Shown here: piece by piece, positions 57,832 through 64,000 of the stretch | How positions within the stretch are numbered: the first letter of the stretch is position 1 | Layout: the number at the start of each line of letters is the position of its first letter | Assembly: GCF_022024275.1 (NCBI RefSeq) | Contig: NZ_CP091804.1 | Span: forward strand, 1,240,001 to 1,304,000 | Source of the DNA: Sphingopyxis sp. BSN-002 | Lineage (GTDB): Bacteria > Pseudomonadota > Alphaproteobacteria > Sphingomonadales > Sphingomonadaceae | Reading direction: 5' to 3' | Length of the DNA stretch: 64,000 nucleotides | The notes under the pieces: model-generated | The model's database searches: none | What the model saw: the letters and a program-made list of their open reading frames with translations, nothing else | What the model was told of the DNA's origin: nothing | Program-made: the position numbers and the translations under genes

Positions 57832-58541
57832 ACCTGATCGCGCAGCATCTCGCCGATCGAGCTCGCGAAGTGGCTCTCCATCGCCGCGCGCGCGCGTTCG
57901 GGCGAGCGCGCCGCGATCGCCTCGGCGACTTCGCGGTGCAGCGCCAGCGTCTCTTCGCGCTCCTCGGCGGTCGTCCGGCCGGACCATGCCTTGGGAATAG
58001 CCGCGGCCATCAGCTGCTCGAACGAGCGCACGATCTGATAGAAGAGCGGGTTGCCGCTCGCCGCCGCGATCGTCTGGTGAAAGAGCGTATCGGCGTTGGT
58101 CCGCGCCTCTTCGTCATGTTCGACCGACAGGCCGTGCGCTGCCGACAGGATCGCGCGCGCCTGTTCCTCGCTGCGGTTCTGCGCCGCGAGTTCGGCGGTG
58201 CGCAGCTCGAGCGTGCGGCGCACTTCCCAGACATGCGCAAGGCTGACCTGCGCGGTGTTCACCGCGTGCCCCATCGACGCGGCCATCACCGATCCGTCAA
58301 TCGCGCCGACGCGCGGCTTGCGGCCATTGCCGACATCAACCAGCCGAAGCGCCGCCAGCGCGCCGAACGCCTCGCGCATCACCGGACGGCTGACGCCCAG
58401 CTCGGCCGCGAAGCTGCCCTCACCCGGCAGCGTGTCCCCCACCTTCAGGTCGTGCGTTTCGATATAGTCGCGCACCATATCCATGGCGCGCTCGACGAGC
58501 GACCCGCGCGTGGCGGTGTCGACCCGGATCATTTCGGTCAT
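57828..58541 (-). CDS. FadR/GntR family (FCD) transcriptional regulator
   Basis: A 237-residue regulator. The winged helix-turn-helix is at about residues 14-78 (LVERAMDMVRDYIETHDLKVGD, then ELGVSRPVMREAFGALAALRLVDVGNG), and the C-terminal FCD domain has the metal/ligand histidines in LFHQTIAAASGN. This subgroup controls lactate, glycolate and similar acid genes. Its start shares 4 bases with the AraC gene stop. It probably responds to the substrate of the adjoining FAD oxidase (inference). Confidence 0.9.
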   Translation of the reverse strand: MTEMIRVDTATRGSLVERAMDMVRDYIETHDLKVGDTLPGEGSFAAELGVSRPVMREAFGALAALRLVDVGNGRKPRVGAIDGSVMAASMGHAVNTAQVSLAHVWEVRRTLELRTAELAAQNRSEEQARAILSAAHGLSVEHDEEARTNADTLFHQTIAAASGNPLFYQIVRSFEQLMAAAIPKAWSGRTTAEEREETLALHREVAEAIAARSPERARAAMESHFASSIGEMLRDQV

Positions 58542-59299
58542 GCGGCAATCCCCACCCGTCGCATCTCGGTCGGAGCCATACCGAACCGGCGCGAAAAGGC
58601 ACGCGTAAAACTGGCATTGTTGAGGTAGCCGCAGCGATAGCCGATGCTCGCGACCGGCAGGTCGCTCGCCGCGAGCATCTGCTGCGCCTGCTTCAGGCGC
58701 CGTTCGCTCAGGGCCTCGGCGACGGTGCAGTGATAGATCTCGCGAAAACCGCGCGTCAGCTTGTCGCGATTGACCCCGCAGCCGCGCGCAATCTCGTCGA
58801 GGGTCAGCTTCTCGTGCCAGCGCTCGTCGACCATGCGGCGCGCCGCCGCGATGCGCGCGATGTCGGTTTCGCTGAGGCTAACCGCGCCGTCGATCGCGAC
58901 GAGGCGCCCATCGTTCAGCGCAGCGAAGAGCTGGCAGAGCAGCTCGATGCTGCGCGCAAGGCGGAGCGTGTCGAGCGCGCCCTCCTCGCCGCCGGGCGCG
59001 ACGATCGACTGCGCGAGGACGCGAAGGTCGGAGGGCAGATACCAGCGGCCGTCATCCTGCGGCAGCGTACCGAACAGGCGGCGGCATGCGCCGCGCGTCA
59101 CCGCAAAGACGAGCAGGCTGTCATCGACCCCGCCGTCGAGATCGCGAAAGGCGAGCATCGAGATCGCCGGCTCGGCGCCGTCGATGCCGCTGAAACCGAG
59201 GAGTAGCGCATCGGGCGGCAGTTGCAGCAGGTCGCACGACCCGCGGCCGATAAAGCTCATCATCTCGTGCGAAACCAGGACCGGATATTTAACTGCCAT
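58538..59299 (-). CDS. AraC family transcriptional regulator
   Basis: A 253-residue regulator. The C-terminal double helix-turn-helix is at about 155-250 (LTLDEIARGCGVNRDKLTRGFREIY, then VASIGYRCGYLNNASFTRAFSRRFGMAPTEMRR). The N-terminal half has no cupin I recognise. Start decision: AGGAGG ends right at ATG 59308, too close, but lies 9 bases before ATG 59299, which is therefore the start. It overlaps the FadR gene by 4 bases. Confidence 0.88.
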   Translation of the reverse strand: MAVKYPVLVSHEMMSFIGRGSCDLLQLPPDALLLGFSGIDGAEPAISMLAFRDLDGGVDDSLLVFAVTRGACRRLFGTLPQDDGRWYLPSDLRVLAQSIVAPGGEEGALDTLRLARSIELLCQLFAALNDGRLVAIDGAVSLSETDIARIAAARRMVDERWHEKLTLDEIARGCGVNRDKLTRGFREIYHCTVAEALSERRLKQAQQMLAASDLPVASIGYRCGYLNNASFTRAFSRRFGMAPTEMRRVGIAA

Positions 59300-59328
59300 C
59301 GCTGCCATCCTCCTGTTCCGGCCTCTAC

Positions 59329-59357
59329 ACCTGTATGACAGCTTTAGCAATACCTGT
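59329..59357. promoter_or_regulatory. Direct repeats upstream of the AraC gene
   Basis: ACCTGT occurs at 59329-59334 and 59352-59357, 23 bases apart, about two helical turns. The palindrome CTGTATGACAG overlaps the first. Paired direct repeats at this distance are the usual layout of AraC-type sites, in the 57-base gap between MFS and AraC genes. Confidence 0.4.
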
Positions 59358-60670
59358 CAGATAGGTTTGCCGATATGCGGCGCGCGGCGCATCGCGAGCA
59401 AAAAGGCCACGAAAGACAAGGCGCTAACGACGACACCCACCAGCGCGAGCGCCTGCGCAAGCATCATCTCGCCGCCCATCGCCGCACTCACCTGCGTGAC
59501 GATCCACGGCGCGAGGCCGAATCCGATCAGCCCCGCGACCGCGATGAAGGCGCCGATGCACAGCCCGCGCAGCTCGTTCGGGATGAAGACGGTCAGCGCG
59601 ACCGACACGACGAGACCGGTCACCGCGCCGCAGGTCGACAACAGCCCGAGCATGATGGCGAAACCCGTCAGGCTGGGCATCAGCGGGAACATCGCGGCAG
59701 GCACCCCCATGCCCGCCGCGATGACCGCGCCCAACAGAAGCCCGCCGCGAAGGCGGCTCTTCTGCCCCAGGTCGGCCGAGACCCCGCCCAGTACGGCACC
59801 TGCAACACCGGTGCCGAACATGAGGGCGCCAACCCAGCCCGCGAAATCCTGTGGCTGAAGGCCGAAGTCGCGCGACAGCACCGGTGCGACCCACACCGTC
59901 GCCGCGACATCGGCCATCACCACCGCGACCTGCCCCGCAAAAAGCGGCCCCAGAAAGCTGCGCCGCGCCCAGAGCTCGGCCGCGACGATGCGGAACGGTG
60001 CGCCGACGCTGGCCTCGACCTCGTGCCGCGCGGGTTCGCGCAGCGCGAAAAGCGGCAGCAGGCACAGCGCGCTGAGGACGGCGAGCATGACATGCGCGCT
60101 CCGCCACGGCGTCAGCCCGCCGAGCCACGCGGGCGCGTCGAAATCGGTGAACAGGCCGAACAGCCACCCCATCAGCGCAAAGCCGAGAGCAATGCCGAGC
60201 GCCTTACCCAGATTGACGATCAGCATCGCGCGGCCGCGCTGTTCGGGCGCACAATAGTCGGCGCAGAGCGACAGCGCCGCGGTCAGCGCGCCGGTCGCGC
60301 CGATCCCCGTCAGCATTCGCGCGGCAGTGAGCAGCACCGCGGTCGGTGCCAGCGCGGTAAACAGGGTTCCAAGCGTCCAGAGCAGGCCGAGGCCGATCAT
60401 CAGCCGCACGCGCGCCTGCCGGTCGACGAGAATGCCGACCGGGATCGAAAAGAGCACCAGCGGCACCGCGGCGCCAAGCCCCTGAATCAGGGCGAGCTGG
60501 TCGTCGCCGAGCCCGAGTTCGGCTTTCGCCGCTTCCTGGATCGTCCCGAAGCTGCCGAGCGCGGCGAAGCCGATCGTCATCATCAGCGCCAGCATCAGCA
60601 GCGGACCGATCGTTGTCGGCGCGAGCAGCCCGGCGCGCTTGACCTGCAGGGGTTCAGCCGCGCTCGCCAT
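59357..60670 (-). CDS. MFS transporter
   Basis: A 437-residue inner membrane transporter with about 12 spans. LIQGLGAAVPLVLFSIPVGILVDRQARVRLM contains the loop 2-3 motif in a degenerate form (G-I-L-V-D-R-Q). The start MASAAEPLQVKRAG was chosen. It overlaps the FAD oxidase by one base, so it probably moves that enzyme's substrate. The direction and substrate are unknown. Confidence 0.85.
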   Translation of the reverse strand: MASAAEPLQVKRAGLLAPTTIGPLLMLALMMTIGFAALGSFGTIQEAAKAELGLGDDQLALIQGLGAAVPLVLFSIPVGILVDRQARVRLMIGLGLLWTLGTLFTALAPTAVLLTAARMLTGIGATGALTAALSLCADYCAPEQRGRAMLIVNLGKALGIALGFALMGWLFGLFTDFDAPAWLGGLTPWRSAHVMLAVLSALCLLPLFALREPARHEVEASVGAPFRIVAAELWARRSFLGPLFAGQVAVVMADVAATVWVAPVLSRDFGLQPQDFAGWVGALMFGTGVAGAVLGGVSADLGQKSRLRGGLLLGAVIAAGMGVPAAMFPLMPSLTGFAIMLGLLSTCGAVTGLVVSVALTVFIPNELRGLCIGAFIAVAGLIGFGLAPWIVTQVSAAMGGEMMLAQALALVGVVVSALSFVAFLLAMRRAPHIGKPI

Positions 60671-62073
60671 CACAGCGCGAAAATCTTGCCGGGGTTGAGG
60701 ATATTCTGCGGGTCCATCGCCCGCTTGATCATCCGCATCTGACCCACCGCATCGCCAAGCTCGGCAATGAGCCATTCCTGCTTGCCGATGCCGATGCCAT
60801 GCTCGCCGGTACAGGTCCCGTCCATCGCCAGCGCGCGCTCCACGAGCTTCGCGTTGATCGCCTCGACCTCCTTCATCTCCTCGGGCGCATGCGGGTCGAT
60901 CGAGAAGATGACGTGGAAATTGCCATCGCCGACATGGCCGAGGATCGTCGCGGGGACGCTCGATGTTTCAAGGTCGGCATGTGTCTCGCCGATGCACTCG
61001 GCCAGGCGGCTGATCGGGACGCAGACGTCGGTCGCCCAGCCGATCGCGCCTGCGCGCATGTTGACCGCGGCATAATAGGCCTCGTGCCGCGCGCGCCACA
61101 GCTTCGAGCGCTCTTCGGGCAGGTTCGACCAGTTGAACGCGCTGCCGCCGTTCGCTTCGGCGAGCTTCTTCACCGTCTCGACCTGTTCCGCGACATTCGC
61201 CTCGCTGCCGTGGAATTCGAAGAAGAGCGTCGGCGCTTCGGGATAGTCGAGCTTCGACCAGCGGTTGACCGCCGCCATCTGCTTCGCATCGAGGATTTCG
61301 ACGCGCGCGAGCGGTACCGCGCACTGGATCGACTGCACGACGGTATCGACCGCGCCGCCCAACCTATCGAAGCTACACACCGCCGAGGAAATCGTATCGG
61401 GCACCGGATGCAGACGCAGCGTCACTTCGGTGATGATGCCCAGCGTGCCTTCGGAGCCGACATAGAGCCGCGTGAGGTCGTAACCCGCCGCCGACTTGCG
61501 CGCGCGGCGCGCGGTGCGGATCACCTGCCCCTGCGGCGTCACCACCTCGAGGCTCAGCACCGCATCCTTCATCGTGCCATAGCGGACGGCATTGGTGCCC
61601 GAGGCACGCGTCGAGGCCATGCCGCCGATCGTCGCATTGGCGCCAGGATCGATCGGAAAGAAGAGCCCTTGATCGCGCAGATGCTGATTGAGTTCCTCGC
61701 GGCGCACCCCCGGCTGGACGACGCAGTCGAAATCCTCGGCATTCACCGCGACGATCGCGTCCATCTGCGTCATGTCGAGCGACACGCCGCCGTGGACCGG
61801 CAGGGCATTGCCCTCGATCGAGGTGCCCGCACCGAAGGGAACGATCGGGATGTCGGCGGCCGAGCAAAGCGTCACCAGCGCGACGACATCGTCGGTCGAG
61901 CGGGCGAAGACGACGGCGTCGGGCAGCACCGGAGCGAAATGGGACTCGCTCGATCCATGCTGCCCGAGCACCGCCGCGCCGCGCTGGAAGCGGTCCCCGA
62001 ACCGCTGCTCCAGCGCCCCCACCAGATCGGCGGGAAGCGGTTTACGCTCCCAATGTCGAACCGCTCCCGCCAC
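60670..62073 (-). CDS. FAD-linked D-2-hydroxyacid (D-lactate type) dehydrogenase
   Basis: A 467-residue enzyme of the VAO/PCMH family. FAD-binding region IVPFGAGTSIEGNALP is near residues 77-92, followed by GGMASTRASGTNAVRYGTMKDAV and RLYVGSEGTLGIITEV. The C-terminal half is the FAD-oxidase C type with TCTGEHGIGIGKQ and DPQNILNPGKIF. This pattern is closest to D-lactate dehydrogenase (LDHD/DLD1), which accepts several D-2-hydroxyacids. The electron acceptor is unknown. Two bases separate it from the TonB receptor stop. Confidence 0.88.
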   Translation of the reverse strand: MAGAVRHWERKPLPADLVGALEQRFGDRFQRGAAVLGQHGSSESHFAPVLPDAVVFARSTDDVVALVTLCSAADIPIVPFGAGTSIEGNALPVHGGVSLDMTQMDAIVAVNAEDFDCVVQPGVRREELNQHLRDQGLFFPIDPGANATIGGMASTRASGTNAVRYGTMKDAVLSLEVVTPQGQVIRTARRARKSAAGYDLTRLYVGSEGTLGIITEVTLRLHPVPDTISSAVCSFDRLGGAVDTVVQSIQCAVPLARVEILDAKQMAAVNRWSKLDYPEAPTLFFEFHGSEANVAEQVETVKKLAEANGGSAFNWSNLPEERSKLWRARHEAYYAAVNMRAGAIGWATDVCVPISRLAECIGETHADLETSSVPATILGHVGDGNFHVIFSIDPHAPEEMKEVEAINAKLVERALAMDGTCTGEHGIGIGKQEWLIAELGDAVGQMRMIKRAMDPQNILNPGKIFAL

Positions 62074-62075
62074 GA

Positions 62076-64000
62076 TCAGAACTTCAGGCTAGCGCGGATG
62101 CCATAGCGGCGGCGATCGCCGGTGATGCCGAGATCGGAGGCCGGAAGCCCCGCGAGCGCCAGCGTCGTCTGTTCGATATAGCTTTCGAAATATTCGGTGT
62201 TGAAGATGTTGTTCGCGAACAGCGCGACCTCGACCGGGCCGGTGCGATACGCGATCGACGCATTGGTCAGCCAATAGCTGTCGAGGAACGTCGGCGTCGT
62301 CTGGTTGAGCGTCGCGGCGAGGCGCTTGCCCTTGCCGACAAGGCCCGCACTCAGCGTCAGGTCGCTGTCGCCGCCGGTCTCGATCCGGTAATCGCTCGAC
62401 AGGCTCGCGGTCCAGTCGGGCTGGAAGGTCAGCCGGTCGGACGAGAGCAGACGGCCGGTGGTCGCGGTATAGGCGCTGTCGTCGGTGATCCGCGCGTGCA
62501 TCCAGGTGAAGCCGCCACGCAGCGTCCATGCCTGCACCGGACGGACCATCGCTTCCAGTTCGACGCCATAGCTTTCGACGTCGCCGGTGTTGAGATCGAC
62601 CGTGACGAGGCCGCCGCCGACCGCCGGAGCGATCGAGTTGAGGCCAATATAATCCTTGTAGTCGCTGTAGAAGATCGTGCCCGACAGGCTCATCCCCGGC
62701 GCGGCATATTTGGCGCCGGCTTCATAGGTCCACGCCGAGTCGCCCTTGTACGTCCGCGTCGGCGCGGTCGGGGCGTTGAAACCGCCGCCGCGATAACCGC
62801 GCGCGACCGAGACATAGGTCATCAGGTCGGGGGTCCATTTGCGCGTGATCGACAGCTTCGGCTGCCATTCGTCGGACTTGATCTTCGCTGTCGGAACAAT
62901 GCCGCCAGCGGTCGCGGTGCCGAGCACGGTCGTCGTCGCTGTGACGACCGATCCGTTCGCGGTGCGATCCTCATGGTCGAAACGCAACCCCGCCGCGATT
63001 TCCCAATCGATGCTCGGCTTGAAGAACAGCGTGCCGAACGCGGCATAGGTGTCGCCGACATTCTTCGCGGTCGTGGTGCGCAGGATCGAGACCGGTCCCA
63101 GGATCGGGTGCGTCAGGCGGATCGTGTCCTGCCCGCGGGCGCGGACCATCTCGTTCGAATAGAAGACGCCGAACAGGGTGGAAAACTGGTCCGACCATTC
63201 GCTGTCGAGACGCGATTCGAGCGTCATCGTGCGCAGGCTGTCGCGCGCGATCGTCCGCACCGTGTCGGTCGGCCCGAAATCGCCCTCGCCATCGGGGGTG
63301 AAGCCGTTGCGCATATCATAGGCGCCGATGACGCTGAGCTTCGACCCCCCGCCAAGGTCGGCCTCGGCGCGCGCGTTGAGGCCGCGATATTTGTACGAGA
63401 CGCGGTTGATCGTGTTGAACTGGACGTCGCGGCGATAATCGGTCGGCCCGGAGACGCGCGAATAGGGCGTGTTCACCCCGTCGACCCGGTCGTAATAGCC
63501 CTTGATCGTCAGTGCGAAGCCGTCCGAGGGCGTGACGCGCAGCGTCGCGTTGAGGCTGTCGGTGTTGAACGGATTGGCATTGCCGCCGATGACCGTGTTG
63601 GTCAGGAAGCCGTCCTGCTGGCGGTGCGCCGCTGCGACCCGGAGCGCCACCTTGTCTGTCACGATCGGGCCCGAAACCGAACCCGAAACCATCCAGCTGT
63701 CGTCGGGGCCGGCATAGCTGCCGTTCGCCCGGACCTCGAACTCGTTGCCGGGCTGGCGCGTGATCACGTTGATCGCCCCGCCCATTGTATTCTTGCCATA
63801 GAGCGTTCCCTGCGGGCCGCGCAGCACTTCGATGCGGTCGACGTCGACCAGCGGGTTGTTGAGATAGGCCGTGTTTGGCTGATAGATGCCGTCGATGAAC
63901 AGGCCGACGCCCGGCTGGACCGACTGGACGAGCGTCACGCCAACACCGCGGATCGAGACGAAGGCGCGGCCGGTGCCGTCGCTGTTGATGTTGAGGCCAG
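62076..64000 (-). CDS. TonB-dependent receptor, partial (N-terminus outside)
   Basis: About 640 residues are present, including the end of the plug and the barrel; the N-terminus, signal peptide and TonB box lie beyond the right edge. The plug has VDRIEVLRGPQGTLYGKNTMGGAINVITRQP. The barrel ends in YGIRASLKF with the terminal phenylalanine required for outer membrane assembly. The frame continues open to the last base (RAFVSIRGVGV in the last codons). It is the first gene of the leftward operon with the FAD oxidase, so it likely imports the substrate. Confidence 0.93.
   Translation of the reverse strand, partial: GLNINSDGTGRAFVSIRGVGVTLVQSVQPGVGLFIDGIYQPNTAYLNNPLVDVDRIEVLRGPQGTLYGKNTMGGAINVITRQPGNEFEVRANGSYAGPDDSWMVSGSVSGPIVTDKVALRVAAAHRQQDGFLTNTVIGGNANPFNTDSLNATLRVTPSDGFALTIKGYYDRVDGVNTPYSRVSGPTDYRRDVQFNTINRVSYKYRGLNARAEADLGGGSKLSVIGAYDMRNGFTPDGEGDFGPTDTVRTIARDSLRTMTLESRLDSEWSDQFSTLFGVFYSNEMVRARGQDTIRLTHPILGPVSILRTTTAKNVGDTYAAFGTLFFKPSIDWEIAAGLRFDHEDRTANGSVVTATTTVLGTATAGGIVPTAKIKSDEWQPKLSITRKWTPDLMTYVSVARGYRGGGFNAPTAPTRTYKGDSAWTYEAGAKYAAPGMSLSGTIFYSDYKDYIGLNSIAPAVGGGLVTVDLNTGDVESYGVELEAMVRPVQAWTLRGGFTWMHARITDDSAYTATTGRLLSSDRLTFQPDWTASLSSDYRIETGGDSDLTLSAGLVGKGKRLAATLNQTTPTFLDSYWLTNASIAYRTGPVEVALFANNIFNTEYFESYIEQTTLALAGLPASDLGITGDRRRYGIRASLKF

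Noticed and set aside
59306..59308. First ATG of the AraC regulator
   Set aside because: AGGAGG is directly adjacent with no spacing; the ATG 9 bases further on is the better start.

Overview
The window is chromosomal DNA of high GC content from an alphaproteobacterium, most likely Sphingomonadaceae and probably Sphingopyxis-like. The placement is an inference from gene content: exosortase-A-associated helper genes, a TonB-dependent receptor beside acyl-CoA catabolism, the gene order bamA-ompH-fabZ-rpmE without lpxD or lpxA (sphingomonads carry glycosphingolipids instead of LPS), a eukaryote-like NADP isocitrate dehydrogenase, and short repeats built on a CTGAGCCTGTCGAAGG-like core. I saw no rRNA, tRNA, CRISPR, prophage or insertion sequence.

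Layout. 1-2.9 kb is the edge of an exosortase A / exopolysaccharide locus: a truncated acyl-CoA ligase, then an operon of FemAB-like acetyltransferase, acyl carrier protein and hydrolases 2 and 1. 2.9-3.3 kb is an AT-richer small membrane gene flanked by short inverted repeats. 3.3-15.5 kb is mixed housekeeping and secreted proteins: thioredoxin reductase, a methyltransferase, a secreted caspase-like protein, TrhO-type rhodanese, a GMC oxidoreductase, a TPR protein, a Rap1a/Tai-like protein, malate synthase G and several small proteins. 15.5-19 kb is a coupled arginine-succinyltransferase set (M20 peptidase, astA, astB). 19-26.5 kb holds two alpha/beta hydrolases, an MHS-family transporter, an RhlE-type helicase, glycerol kinase and rpmE.

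26.5-37.5 kb is one long leftward envelope and translation block: rpsB, tsf, pyrH, frr, uppS, cdsA, dxr, rseP, bamA, ompH, fabZ (in transcription order). 37.7-42.8 kb has a small membrane protein under a stress-type promoter, pssA-psd, icd and a CPA2 antiporter. 42.8-48.7 kb has an M16 protease, a nitrilase-family amidase, a small membrane protein, a Nudix hydrolase and a DUF4126 protein.

48.7-64 kb is a catabolic island. An IclR regulator faces a six-gene rightward operon holding a complete beta-oxidation set: SDR dehydrogenase, two acyl-CoA dehydrogenases, a CaiB-type CoA transferase, a thiolase and a MaoC-like hydratase. A leftward operon converges on it: TonB-dependent receptor, D-2-hydroxyacid-type FAD oxidase, MFS transporter, AraC regulator, FadR-type regulator. 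Together they look like an uptake, oxidation and degradation system for an unidentified carboxylic acid. Between them lies no acyl-CoA ligase, so activation is probably by CoA transfer.

Many genes overlap by 1-4 bases, and three convergent pairs share a single CTAG for both stop codons. Starts were chosen from Shine-Dalgarno spacing and domain boundaries, and often lie well inside the longest open frame.
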